Origin: Pseudomonadota bacterium | Lineage (GTDB): Bacteria > Pseudomonadota > Gammaproteobacteria > Steroidobacterales > Steroidobacteraceae | Reading direction: 5' to 3' | NCBI GenBank assembly: GCA_018241445.1 | Contig: JAFEDT010000003.1 | Location: 145,441-209,440 of the forward strand | Length of the DNA stretch: 64,000 nucleotides | Part shown: one piece after another, positions 8,719-22,232 of the stretch | Position numbering within the stretch: position 1 is the first letter of the stretch | Layout: each line of letters opens with the position of its first letter | The notes under the pieces: model-generated | Seen by the model: the letters and a program-made list of their open reading frames with translations, nothing else | What the model was told of the DNA's origin: nothing | Database searches by the model: none | Translations under genes and position numbers: made by a program

Positions 8719-9876
8719 ATGACCCGCACCGGCCTCGTGGTCGCCAACCTGTTCCGCAGGCGCACCCGCACTATCCTGACACTGCTGTCGGTGATCATGG
8801 CGTTCCTGTTGTTCGGGCTGCTGCAGTCGATCAACTCGATATTCAGCGCCGGTGAGGACTTCGTCGGCGCGACGCGCCTGGTGACCCAGGCGCGGGTGTC
8901 CTTCACCCAGCCGCTGCCGCTGAGCATGCTGCCGAAGCTCGAGGCGATCCCGGGCGTAGCGCGCGTCGCCTATTCGCAGTGGTTCGGCGGGGTGTGGCAG
9001 GACCACACTCCGGTATTCGCCTTCGCGGTGGATCCGCTGCGCCAGCGCGACGTCTACCCGGAGTTCACCATGCCTGCGGCGCAGTGGCAGGCGTTTGCCG
9101 CCACGCGTACCGGCATGATCGCTGGCCGGGCGCTGGCGGACAAGTACGGCTGGAAGATCGGCCAGAAGGTGCCACTCGCCTCCAACATCTACCCGCAGAA
9201 GAACGGCAGCAAGGCCTGGGTCTTCGACCTGGTGGGCATATACGACGGCACCACCGAGGACACCAGGAAGCAGGCGATCAGCGCCTACATCAATCACGAC
9301 TACTTCGACGAAGCCAACGCCTTCGGCAAGGGCCGGGTCAATTTCTTCATTCTGCGGCTCGCCGACGCCAGCCGCGCCGCCGCGATCGCCAGGACGATCG
9401 ACGCCATGTTCGAGAATTCGCCCGATGAGACCAAGACCCAGACCGAGAAGCAGTTCAACCTCAGCTTCGTCAAGCAGATCGGCGATATCGGGCTGATCGT
9501 GCGCTGGATCCTGTTCGCGGTGTTCTTTACATTGCTGCTGGTGGTGGGCAACACCATGGCGCAGAGCGTGCGCGAACGCATTCCGGAACTCGCGGTGCTC
9601 AAGACCCTGGGTTTCTCCGATGGCGCGGTGCTGGGCTTCGTGCTCGCCGAGGCGCTGACGCTGTGTCTGTGCGGCGGGCTCATCGGACTTGCGCTGGCAA
9701 CGTTCGCCGGAGCGGCGGTGGAGCGGGGCAGCGGCGGGCAGTTCGCGCTGCGGCCCGACCTCGCCGTGTGGCTGCTGGGGCTGGCGGCGATCCTGCTCAT
9801 GAGCCTGGCGGTCGGCCTGCTGCCGGCGCTGCGCGCCCGGCGCCTGAAGATCGTCGACGCCCTGGCCGGACGCTGA
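8719..9876 (+). CDS. FtsX-fold ABC permease (first of pair)
   Basis: A 385-aa permease with the MacB arrangement: one N-terminal membrane helix (about residues 15-35), a large periplasmic MacB_PCD-like domain, and three C-terminal helices. The last core includes GNTMAQSVRERIPELAVLKTLGFSD, the FtsX-superfamily coupling region. It starts 12 bases after the ATPase stop. A second permease of the same family follows, so the pump is probably a heterodimer of the two rather than a MacB-like homodimer. The cargo is unknown. Confidence 0.88.
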   Translation: MTRTGLVVANLFRRRTRTILTLLSVIMAFLLFGLLQSINSIFSAGEDFVGATRLVTQARVSFTQPLPLSMLPKLEAIPGVARVAYSQWFGGVWQDHTPVFAFAVDPLRQRDVYPEFTMPAAQWQAFAATRTGMIAGRALADKYGWKIGQKVPLASNIYPQKNGSKAWVFDLVGIYDGTTEDTRKQAISAYINHDYFDEANAFGKGRVNFFILRLADASRAAAIARTIDAMFENSPDETKTQTEKQFNLSFVKQIGDIGLIVRWILFAVFFTLLLVVGNTMAQSVRERIPELAVLKTLGFSDGAVLGFVLAEALTLCLCGGLIGLALATFAGAAVERGSGGQFALRPDLAVWLLGLAAILLMSLAVGLLPALRARRLKIVDALAGR

Positions 9877-9895
9877 AGCGCAGGAGACCCGCGGC

Positions 9896-11074
9896 ATGCT
9901 CAAACAGGCGCTCGCCATCACCGGCATCAACCTGCGCAGCATCCCGCAGCGCTGGGCAGCCTCGCTGGTCATCGTCATAGGGCTTGCGGGGGTGGTGGCG
10001 GTATTCACGGCGCTGCTGGCCATGGCCGGCGGTTTTGCCAGTACCCTGAAGGCCACCGGCCGCCCGGATGGGGTGATCATCATGCGCGGCGGTTCGCAGT
10101 CCGAGCTCAATTCCGCCCTGGATCGGCAACAGTCGGACCTGGTCAAACAATTGCCGGGCATCCGCTCCGGCCAGGACGGCAGGCCGCTGGCCGCGGCGGA
10201 ACTGATGGTGATCGCGGAGCTGATCCGCCGTGACGATGTCGGCAGCGGCGCCAACATCACCGTGCGCGGTGTGGATCCACAGGCCTTTGCGCTGCGGCCG
10301 CGGCTGAGGATCACCGGCGGCCGCAACTTCACCCCCGGCTTGCGCGAGCTGATAGTGGGCAGCGGCGTACTGCGTCAGTTCCAGGGCGCGCAGATCGGCC
10401 AGGTGGTGCGGATGCGCGGCTCGGACTGGAAAGTGGTGGGCAGTTTCGCCACCGGGGACGCGACCGACAGCGAACTGTGGACCGACATCAACGTGGCGCG
10501 CAGCACCTTCGGCCGCAGTGGTTCCAGTTCCATCCATGCGGCCCTCGACGGCCCCGACGGGCTGCGCAGGCTCAAGGCGGCCGTGGCCGCCGATCCGCGC
10601 CTGGACGTGGACGTGGTGAGCGAGCAGGACTACTACAACGGGCAAACCAGGCAGTTCCGCAAGACCATCGGCGCGCTGGCCGCGACCGTCACTGTCATCA
10701 TGGCCCTGGGAGCGGTGTTCGCCGCACTCAACAGCATGTATGCCGCGGTGGCCGCTCGCGGCAAGGAAATTGCGACGCTGCGCGCCATCGGCTTCGGCGG
10801 CATGCCGGTGCTGGTGTCGGTCATGGCGGAGGCGCTGCTGCTGTCCCTGCTGGGCGGTGCGCTGGGAGCCCTGATTGCCTGGGCACTGTTCAACAACATG
10901 TCAGTGTCCACCCTTGGGCAGAACTTCACCCAGGTGGTGTTCAACTTCAGGGTCACGCCGCCACTGGTGGTGCAGGGGCTGGTCATGGCGGTAGGCATCG
11001 GCATGATCGGCGGCCTGCTGCCGGCGATCCGCGCCGCGCGTCTGCCGGTCACCGTGAGCCTGCGGGAGGGTTGA
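9896..11074 (+). CDS. FtsX-fold ABC permease (second of pair)
   Basis: A 392-aa paralogue of the preceding permease. It has an N-terminal helix, a periplasmic domain (GGSQSELNSALDR to NGQTRQF) and three terminal helices, with the coupling region LNSMYAAVAARGKEIATLRAIGFGG and LPAIRAARLPVTVSLREG at the end. That C-terminal line is typical of macrolide-exporter-like FtsX proteins. It is the last gene of the five-gene operon beginning at 5949; the convergent threonine aldolase ends 8 bases after it. Confidence 0.88.
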   Translation: MLKQALAITGINLRSIPQRWAASLVIVIGLAGVVAVFTALLAMAGGFASTLKATGRPDGVIIMRGGSQSELNSALDRQQSDLVKQLPGIRSGQDGRPLAAAELMVIAELIRRDDVGSGANITVRGVDPQAFALRPRLRITGGRNFTPGLRELIVGSGVLRQFQGAQIGQVVRMRGSDWKVVGSFATGDATDSELWTDINVARSTFGRSGSSSIHAALDGPDGLRRLKAAVAADPRLDVDVVSEQDYYNGQTRQFRKTIGALAATVTVIMALGAVFAALNSMYAAVAARGKEIATLRAIGFGGMPVLVSVMAEALLLSLLGGALGALIAWALFNNMSVSTLGQNFTQVVFNFRVTPPLVVQGLVMAVGIGMIGGLLPAIRAARLPVTVSLREG

Positions 11075-11082
11075 GGGCGTGC

Positions 11083-12135
11083 CTATTGATGCGGGGTGGT
11101 CGCGGTCAGCGCCGCGCACAGTGCGCTGACGTCCTGCTCCGGCTGGTCCCACGAGGCCACCATACGCGCCCGCCCGAGTGTCGGCGGACCCAGATCGTAG
11201 AAGCCAAATCCCTGTGCGCGCAGCGCTTCGCGCCGTGACACCCCCAGGTCCAGGAACACCTCGTTGGCTTCTACCGGGTGCAGCAGCGCCTTGCCGGCGG
11301 CCGCCCCGATGCGCCGCGCCAGTTCGTTGGCGCGCGCGGCGTTGCGTTGCCATACCCCGGTTTCGACGTAGGCCAGCAGCTGCGCAGCCGCATAGCGCGA
11401 CTTCGACAGCAGGTGGCCGGCGCGCTTGCGCCTGATTTCGAAGTCGCCTACCAGCGCGGAGTCGAAGAACACGACCGCCTCGGCGCCCATGGCGCCGTTC
11501 TTGGTGGCGCCGAAGGACAACACGTCCACTCCGGCGCGCCAGGTCACATCGCCGGGATGGCAGCCGAGGAAGGTGACGGCGTTGGCGAGGCGCGCCCCGT
11601 CCATGTGCAGCTTCAGGCCGCGTCCGTGCGCCAGCGCGGCGAGCCGCGCGACGTCTTCGGGGCGATAAGCGGTCCCCAGTTCGCTGGCCTGCGTGATGGA
11701 GACCGCCGCCGGCTGCACCACGTGCACGTCGCCGAAGGGCCAGCCCGCGATCGCCTCGGCCAGCGCCGCCGGCTCCAGGCGCCCGTGGGCGCCCGGCAGC
11801 AGCGACAGCTGCGCGCCGCCGCTGAAAAAGGTCGGCGCGCCGCACTCGTCGCGGTTGATGTGCGCCTCCGGATGGCAGAACACCGCACCCCACGGTGGCA
11901 CCAGGGTGGCCAGTGCGGTCGCGTTGGCGGCGGTGCCGGTGATCATGGGGAAGGCGCGCACCCGCGTGCCGAAGAAATCGGACAGCACCGCATCCAGCCG
12001 TGCGGTCCAGGGGTCATCGCCGTAGGCGACCGCGAAGCCGCTGTTGGCGGCCGCCAGCGCCTGCATCAGTTCCGGGCAGACACTGGCGGTGTTGTCGCTG
12101 AAGAAGTGGTAGCGGGTGCCGGTAGCGGGTGCCAT
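11083..12135 (-). CDS. ltaE: Threonine aldolase-family PLP enzyme
   Basis: A 350-aa fold-type I PLP enzyme of the beta-eliminating lyase/threonine aldolase family, cleaving L-threonine or L-allo-threonine to glycine and acetaldehyde. Motifs: SDNTASVCPE at the start, TGTAANATAL, a LHMDGARLANA segment (Asp179 binding the PLP ring nitrogen) and SFGATKNGAMGAEA with the PLP Lys212. The usual family length is 330-350 aa. It precedes the ABC-2 exporter genes in their transcription direction's downstream position (12 bases from the permease stop). Specificity (low versus L-allo) is not decided by sequence. Confidence 0.87.
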   Translation of the reverse strand: MAPATGTRYHFFSDNTASVCPELMQALAAANSGFAVAYGDDPWTARLDAVLSDFFGTRVRAFPMITGTAANATALATLVPPWGAVFCHPEAHINRDECGAPTFFSGGAQLSLLPGAHGRLEPAALAEAIAGWPFGDVHVVQPAAVSITQASELGTAYRPEDVARLAALAHGRGLKLHMDGARLANAVTFLGCHPGDVTWRAGVDVLSFGATKNGAMGAEAVVFFDSALVGDFEIRRKRAGHLLSKSRYAAAQLLAYVETGVWQRNAARANELARRIGAAAGKALLHPVEANEVFLDLGVSRREALRAQGFGFYDLGPPTLGRARMVASWDQPEQDVSALCAALTATTPHQ

Positions 12136-12147
12136 GCTTCGGTTCCT

Positions 12148-13151
12148 TCAATCGATGCGCCAGCGGAACGACCAGGCGCCTATGGCCAGCAGGATCAGCG
12201 AGCTCGCCGCGAGGTACAGCAGCTGCGGGGCGATCTGCACAATGCCGGCGGCGTCGAACATGACGGCGCGCGCCGCGTCCAGCAAGTGCGTCAGCGGGAA
12301 GACATGTGCGATCCACTGGATCCAGCGGGGCGAGCCCTCCAGCGAAAACCACACGCCCGACAGCAGCATCATCGGCCAGGTCAGCAGGTTCAGCAGCCCG
12401 CCCACCAGCTCCTCGCTGGAGAAGCGCGCAGCCACCGTAAGCCCCAGGGCGACCATGGACAGCGCCCCGAGCACTGCCAGCAGCAGCAGCAGGGCGCCAC
12501 TGCCGGCGTTGTGAAAGCCGATGATGGCGCCGATGCCGAAGTAGAGAATCAGAGTCGTAAGCAGGATCAGCCCCAGGCGCGACAGCACCTGCGCGCTCAG
12601 GAATTCGAAGGCGGTAAGCGGGGTCGCGTGCAGGCGCTTGAGGAAGCCGCTCTTGCGGTAGCGCAGCACCACGTAGCCGACGCCGAACAAGCAGCTGAAC
12701 ATCATGTTCATGCCGAGGATTCCCGGGAACAGCCAGTCGACGTAGCGCACCGCCTTGCCGCTGACGTGCTGGCGCTGCGCGCCAGGAACCCGCGCCAGCA
12801 GCAGCCGCTCCGCCACGTAGCCCTTGGGGGAATCGGTGTTGACCCAGTAGCGGGCGGGTGCGCGCAGATCCACCAGCAGGTCGAGCTGCTGGTGACGCAG
12901 GCGCTCCAGCGCCACCGGCTCCGCCGGCTCTGCCACGAAGTCCACGTAGCGCTCATCGAGAAAGCCGCCACCGCCATGCGCCACCGTTGTCGCCAGCACC
13001 CCGACCTTGAACAGCGGCCGTTCCGGGCCGCCGAACACAAAGCCCATGCCGACGACGATCATGACGGGCAGCAGCAGCGTGAAGGCGAGCGTGCCGCGGT
13101 CGCGCAGGAATTCCAGGTTGCGGGCGTGCAGCACCGCCAGCATGCGGCGCA

Positions 13152-13155
<4 letters not shown>
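12148..13155 (-). CDS. ABC-2 type transporter permease
   Basis: A 335-aa membrane protein with the YhgE/YadH-type ABC-2 layout: one N-terminal helix (LAFTLLLPVMIVVGMGFVFG), an extracytoplasmic domain, then five helices, with MMLLSGVWFSLEGSPRWIQWIAHVFPLTHLLDAAR near the end, the signature of ABC-2 exporters. It overlaps the ATPase stop by four bases, so both are from one operon. Substrate is unknown; this group commonly exports drugs, lipids or polysaccharide precursors. Confidence 0.88.
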
Positions 13156-14039
<884 letters not shown>

Positions 14040-14051
14040 TGGTGAGGAGTG

Positions 14052-14057
14052 TAACAT
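14052..14057 (+). promoter_or_regulatory. Possible -10 element for kynA, implying a leaderless mRNA
   Basis: TAACAT lies 7 bases before the kynA ATG at 14065. If it is used as a -10 hexamer, transcription would start at or next to the A of the start codon. The only purine-rich stretch (GAGGAG at 14044-14049) is 15 bases away, too far for a good ribosome site. No convincing -35 was found. Confidence 0.35.
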
Positions 14058-14064
14058 CCGCCCC

Positions 14065-14922
14065 ATGAGCACGCGGCAGTACGACAAGTCAGAACGGGTC
14101 GACCTGGGCGATGAGGCCGTCCACTGGGACCTGGGCGCATCGCTCTCCTATGGCGAATACCTGCACCTGGACCGCCTGCTGTCGGCGCAGCGCCCGCTGT
14201 CGTCCGAACACAACGAGATGCTGTTCATCATCGTGCACCAGGTGTCGGAGTTGTGGATGCGCCTGATGCTGCACGAGCTGACCGCGGCGCTGCAGTGTGT
14301 GCGGCGCGACGACATCGACGGCACGCTGAAGATGCTGGGCCGCATCTCGCGCGTGCAGGCGCAGCTGCTGACGGTGTGGAACGTGCTGTCGACGATGACG
14401 CCGTTCGAGTATTCGGCGTTCCGCAACGAGCTGGGGCGCTCCTCGGGCTTCCAGTCGGTGCAGTACCGCGAGCTGGAGTTCCTGCTCGGCAACAAGCACG
14501 CCGACATGGTGAAGGTGCACCGGCGCGACCCGCAGGCGCAGGAGCGCCTGCAGCGCGCGCTGGAGTCGCCGTCGCTGTACGACGAGGTGCTGCGCCTGCT
14601 CAGCCGCCGTGGCTACGGGATTCCCGAGGACTACCTGGCGCGCGATTTCGCGGAGCCCTACCGGGCCAGCAAGCAGGTCGCGGCCGCCTGGCTGGCGATC
14701 TACCACGACGCCCGCAACGCCTGGGATCTGTATGCGCTGGCGGAGCGGCTGACGGACCTGGACTACAACTTCCAGCTGTGGCGCGCCCATCACCTGAAGA
14801 CGGTCGAGCGCATCATCGGCTACAAGCCCGGCACCGGTGGCACCGGGGGTGTCAGCTACCTGGCGAAAGCGCTGGAGCTGAAGTTCTTTCCTGAGCTGTG
14901 GCAGATCCGCACGTCGATGTGA
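14065..14922 (+). CDS. kynA: Tryptophan 2,3-dioxygenase
   Basis: Heme enzyme (285 aa) opening the indole ring of L-tryptophan to N-formylkynurenine, the first step of the kynurenine pathway. It shows the N-terminal SYGEYLHLDRLLSAQ, the active-site block NEMLFIIVHQVSELW (His58), and near the C terminus RAHHLKTVERIIGYKPGTGGTGGVSYL, containing the proximal heme histidine and substrate loop. Length matches bacterial TDO. The ATG at 14065 gives the family start. Other kynurenine genes (kynB, kynU) are not in the window. The 3' end overlaps msrQ on the opposite strand by 71 bases. Confidence 0.95.
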   Translation: MSTRQYDKSERVDLGDEAVHWDLGASLSYGEYLHLDRLLSAQRPLSSEHNEMLFIIVHQVSELWMRLMLHELTAALQCVRRDDIDGTLKMLGRISRVQAQLLTVWNVLSTMTPFEYSAFRNELGRSSGFQSVQYRELEFLLGNKHADMVKVHRRDPQAQERLQRALESPSLYDEVLRLLSRRGYGIPEDYLARDFAEPYRASKQVAAAWLAIYHDARNAWDLYALAERLTDLDYNFQLWRAHHLKTVERIIGYKPGTGGTGGVSYLAKALELKFFPELWQIRTSM

Positions 14923-15544
14923 CGGCGGCGGGCGCGCGGCGCGCCCGATACAGGCGATAGCCGAGCAGCAGCCCCAGGATCAGGCAGTACAGCAGCGGCT
15001 CGCGGATGTCGCGTTTCACCTGCCACCAGTAGTGCCACACTCCCAGCACCGCGATCAGGTAGACCAGGCGGTGCAGGCGCTGCCAGCGGCTTCCCAGGCG
15101 TCGCATCATGGCGTTGGTGGAGGTGACGGCCAGTGGCAGCAGGGCGAGCAGGGCGGTGAAGCCGATGGTGATGTAGGGCCGCTTCACGATGTCGGCCCCC
15201 ACCTGGCGCAGGTTCAGTTCCAGGTCCAGCACCACGTAGACGCTGAAGTGCAGCAGTGCGTAGCTGAAGGCGAACAGCCCCAGCATCCGGCGCAGCCGCA
15301 ACAACTGCGGCCGGCGCAGCAGCTGCCGCAGCGGTGTGACCGCCAGGGTCAGCATGAGGAAGTTGAGCGCGGTCTTGCCGCACTCGTGTTCCAGCTCCTT
15401 GACCGGATCCGGTCCCAGTGAGGCGCCGAACCAGCCGAACAGGCCGCAGGTCATCCACGCCAGCGGCGCCAGGCTGGCGATGAACACCGCGGGTTTGTAG
15501 ATGAAGCGGTAGCGTTGCGCCTGATTCAGGTCAGCCAGTTTCAT
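14852..15544 (-). CDS. msrQ: MsrQ, heme-containing membrane subunit of MsrPQ
   Basis: A 230-aa, six-helix YedZ/MsrQ protein of the ferric-reductase-like family that passes electrons to periplasmic MsrP. Conserved elements: FGWFGASLGPDPVKELEHECGKTALNFLMLTLAVTPLRQL, GLFAFSYALLHFSVYVVLD (heme His), ITIGFTALLALLPLAVTS and WQRLHRLVYLIAVLGVWHYWW (heme His). The last 20 or so residues past RLYRARRA look unlike the family and come from reading through the antisense kynA end. It follows msrP by 24 bases. Confidence 0.93.
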   Translation of the reverse strand: MKLADLNQAQRYRFIYKPAVFIASLAPLAWMTCGLFGWFGASLGPDPVKELEHECGKTALNFLMLTLAVTPLRQLLRRPQLLRLRRMLGLFAFSYALLHFSVYVVLDLELNLRQVGADIVKRPYITIGFTALLALLPLAVTSTNAMMRRLGSRWQRLHRLVYLIAVLGVWHYWWQVKRDIREPLLYCLILGLLLGYRLYRARRAPAAVTSTCGSATAQERTSAPALSPGS

Positions 15545-15568
15545 TCGAGTCAGCCAGTCTCATCCGAG

Positions 15569-16534
<966 letters not shown>

Positions 16535-16614
16535 GGGCGTGAACCTCCACAGCATCAGACCGGCGCGGAGCCGAAAAGATCACAGGCGGCGGCCGGCGCT
16601 GTGGCTGGGCTGCG

Positions 16615-17286
16615 TTACCGCCAGGCTTCGCAGTGTACGCCCAGTTGCGCAGCCAGCCGGCGTGCCCGGCCCGCACCGTTGACCAGGACGCCGCGGTCGG
16701 CCAGCCGCAAGTGCGCCAGATCGCTGGCGGAGTTGCCGTAGGCAGCGACGGACAGTCCCGGGTAGCGCTGCCGCAGACCCTGCAGGCGCCGCGCCTTTTC
16801 AAGACCACGGCAGTTGGGCGAGGCCAGGGCGCCCGTGAGTCGGCCGTCATCCCAGCGCAGCCGGGTGCAGTCGACCTCTGTGAAGCCCAGCGCACGGGCG
16901 ATGGCGGGCACGTACAGGTCCGGGCTCGCACTCATCAGCGCCAGCACGTCGCCGCGCGCGGCGTGTCCGGCCAGGGTGTCGCGCGCGGCGGCGAACAGAC
17001 CGCTGCGCAGCAGTCGCGGCACAAAGCGCGCGGTGTGGGCCTCGATCTGCGCGCCGGTGCTGCCGCCAAGCGCGCCTGCGATCAGGGCGGCCTTGAGGTC
17101 GCCGCGATCGGCGCGGCCCAGCGCGTAGCGGCACAGCGCCGGCGGCAATATTCGCAAAAGCCGCAGCAGGCGTGCAGGCCGGCGCGCCAGGAAGCGCCCG
17201 ATGTAGGGCAGCAGAGTGTCGGAGCGCGTGAGCGTGCCGTCCAGGTCGAATACCGCCAGCCTTCTGGGGTCTACTGACACTTGCAA
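16615..17286 (-). CDS. HAD-superfamily phosphatase, subfamily IB
   Basis: A 223-aa HAD phosphohydrolase. Motif I is VFDLDGTLTRSDTLLPY with the two catalytic Asp residues at about 14 and 16. Motif II is LMSASPD; motif III/IV is YGNSASDLAHLRLAD. The segment between (GRADRGDLKAALI and LRWDDGRLTG) resembles the SerB/CicA-like IB group, acting on small phosphomonoesters. The substrate is not readable. It lies downstream of acnA on the same strand after an 88-base gap that contains a strong hairpin. Confidence 0.82.
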   Translation of the reverse strand: MQVSVDPRRLAVFDLDGTLTRSDTLLPYIGRFLARRPARLLRLLRILPPALCRYALGRADRGDLKAALIAGALGGSTGAQIEAHTARFVPRLLRSGLFAAARDTLAGHAARGDVLALMSASPDLYVPAIARALGFTEVDCTRLRWDDGRLTGALASPNCRGLEKARRLQGLRQRYPGLSVAAYGNSASDLAHLRLADRGVLVNGAGRARRLAAQLGVHCEAWR

Positions 17287-17328
17287 TTGCCCTGTGGCCG
17301 GCCTTGTTCTTGGGCTTCGGCATCCGTG

Positions 17329-17354
17329 GCGGGTTCGCTTTCCAGCGAACCCGC
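17329..17354 (-). terminator. Perfect 11-bp hairpin after acnA
   Basis: GCGGGTTCGCT, loop TTCC, AGCGAACCCGC: a perfect GC-rich inverted repeat 20 bases past the acnA stop. There is no T-run on either side, so classical intrinsic termination is doubtful. It may stabilise the acnA mRNA 3' end, pause polymerase, or reduce read-through into the HAD gene. Confidence 0.5.
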
Positions 17355-17374
17355 TTGACGCCGGCGCGCAGCGC

Positions 17375-20103
<2,729 letters not shown>

Positions 20104-20107
<4 letters not shown>

Positions 20108-21276
20108 GCGTGTCTCCGCTGTGAGCCCCCCATTATATCGGGCACGCGTGGCGCCTGCTGCATTGCGGAGGCGACCGAGTCGATCACCCCGCCGCCAAGA
20201 CAGCGCTCGCCCTCATAGGCCACGGCATACTGTCCCGGCGTGACGGCGCGCTGCGGGGCATCGAAGAACACCCGCAGCGTGCCGTCGGCCATCACGCGTG
20301 CCTGCGCCGGCTGGTCGTCCTGGCGGTAACGCACCCGCACGGTGCAGCGGAACTCGCGCGTGCAGACCGGGACCAGCCAGTGCCAGTCCACGGCGTGCAG
20401 CTCACTCGAGTACAGCAGCGGATGCTCGTGCCCCTGCACCACGATCAGCGCGTTGCGCCTGGCGTCCTTGGCGGCCACGTACCAGGGCTGCTGCGCGTGT
20501 CCGGCGCGGCCACCGATATGCAGGCCGCCGCGCTGGCCCAGGGTGTAGAAGGCGAGCCCCCCGTGGGTGCCGAGGATCTCCCCTTCCGGCGACTCGATCG
20601 GGCCGGGTTCGCCAGGCAGGAAGCGGGAGAGGAATGCGCGGAAGGGCCGTTCCCCGATGAAGCAGATCCCGGTGCTGTCAGGCTTGTCGAACACCGGCAG
20701 GCCGGCGCGCCGCGCCCGTTCGCGCACTTCGTCCTTGTGCAGCTCGCCCAGCGGCATCAGCGTGGCCGCCAGTTCGCCGGGAGCGACCGCGTGCAGGAAG
20801 TAGCTTTGGTCCTTGGCGCCATCGCGCGCCTTGTACAGTCCGACGCCGGTCGTGATCGCGGCGGCCGGCGCAGGCTGGCCGTGCTCCAGTGGGATGAGGC
20901 GCGCGTAGTGGCCGGTGGCGAAGCGCCCGGCGCCAAGGCGGCGGGCCCACTGCAGCGCAACGCCGAACTTGATCTCGCGATTGCACAACACGTCGGGATT
21001 GGGCGTGCGGCCGGCGCGCAGTTGCGCCAGGAAGTGCTCGAAGACCTGGCTGCGGTACTGCGGGGCGAAGTTGGCGCGGTGCAGCGGGATGGACAGCTCC
21101 CGCGCTACGGTGCGTGCGTCCTGGAAGTCCTGGGCGGCGCTGCAGTAGGCGTCGGTGTCGTCCCAGTTGGTCATGAACAGGCCCTGGACTTCCCAGCCGG
21201 CCTCGCGCAGCAGCAGCGCCGCGACCGCGGAGTCCACGCCCCCGGAGAGGCCGACGATGACCCGTCCGCGGCTCAC
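20104..21276 (-). CDS. mnmA: tRNA 2-thiouridylase MnmA
   Basis: A 390-aa enzyme making s2U34 in tRNA-Lys, -Glu and -Gln with sulfur from the Tus relay. The ATP pyrophosphatase P-loop is [22 protein letters not shown] follows; the two catalytic Cys regions are [15 protein letters not shown] and [13 protein letters not shown]. The C-terminal beta-barrel ([18 protein letters not shown]) is complete. In E. coli mnmA is followed by hflD and purB; here purB is nearby but upstream, hflD is not seen, and acnA follows instead with a 4-base overlap. Confidence 0.96.
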
Positions 21277-21416
21277 GGCTGTCGCCGGGTGCGGTGAGGC
21301 TGCACGGCCGGGCGCCGGCGCGCCGCGCGCGGGGGTCGGGGGAGGTTGCGGCCTGGGGGCATGCGGCGATTGTAGCGCCGCGGGGAAGGGGGTCGGGCCG
21401 GGAATGGCCCGGCCGA

Positions 21417-22052
21417 TCAGCTGCGGCGCGAGGAGCGCAGTCCGTGATCGACCTCGTTGGCGTTCCAGATCAGGTCGAATTCACGCAGGCGGGGGCGCAC
21501 CTCGGCCGGGTTGTTGGTGTCGGCCACCCCGTCCCAGCTGTCGGCCCGCCTGCGGTACACGATCGCCCGGTCGTCGGCGATCAGGCAGGCGCCGATGATC
21601 GCTGACGTGGGGTTACCGGCGTGGCGGATGTCTATGCAGCTCGACAGCCGCCGCCCCATGGCGAAGAAGCGGTTGCTGTCGCGCATCACCCCGGGTGACT
21701 GGCCCAGCAGCACCCGCACCTTCGCGAAGCTGCGTGTCAGGACGAAGTTCTTGATGATCTCGAGGAAGGCTGTCTGGTCGTAGAGGTCCGGCTCCAGGTC
21801 CGGCGTATAGATGGAGATGAAGCGTTGTGCGCTCGCCGCCACCTGGTTGACCGCCAGGCGCACCTCGGCGAGCGAGTTCAGTACCGTGAGCGTGGTGGAA
21901 CCGGCTTGTCCGGCAGCTGTGCGATCCGTCGCCGGCTCAGGGCCGTAGCGGCCGCTGGCGATGAGCGCCCAGGCGCTGTTCGGATCGAGTTCCCCGGTGC
22001 TGTTCAACGTGATCGCCCCACACCTGCCGTCCGCAGGGTTCCTCGGCGCCAT
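21417..22052 (-). CDS. DUF7931-like protein (phospholipase D-like fold suspected)
   Basis: A protein of about 211 aa from the ATG at 22052; the frame is open to 22181, so the start is uncertain. From about residue 55 it shows a conserved block: LAEVRLAVNQVAASAQRFISIYTPDLEPDLYDQTAFLEIIKNF, KVRVLLGQSP, RLSSCIDIRH and ACLIADDRAIVYRR. This resembles the DUF7931 domain I recall from pseudomonads, whose strand pattern is like a degenerate PLD fold, but without an HKD motif. The N-terminal 50 residues look unstructured. It sits between mnmA and purB, where hflD lies in enterics. Confidence 0.6.
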   Translation of the reverse strand: MAPRNPADGRCGAITLNSTGELDPNSAWALIASGRYGPEPATDRTAAGQAGSTTLTVLNSLAEVRLAVNQVAASAQRFISIYTPDLEPDLYDQTAFLEIIKNFVLTRSFAKVRVLLGQSPGVMRDSNRFFAMGRRLSSCIDIRHAGNPTSAIIGACLIADDRAIVYRRRADSWDGVADTNNPAEVRPRLREFDLIWNANEVDHGLRSSRRS

Positions 22053-22232
22053 CTTATGGAGAACGGGGGCGTCCGCCCCGTCGAACCAGTCACGCTTTCG
22101 GGGCCGCGGCACGATCCGGGCGGCCGGAAAGTGCGACCAGTTCGCAGTTTTCCCCGTCCGGTGGGCCGCCGGGAGGGCCACAGCCCAACGCCACGGGGTG
22201 GCCGCGGTTTCCCTGGCCGGGCCCGAAAGGCT

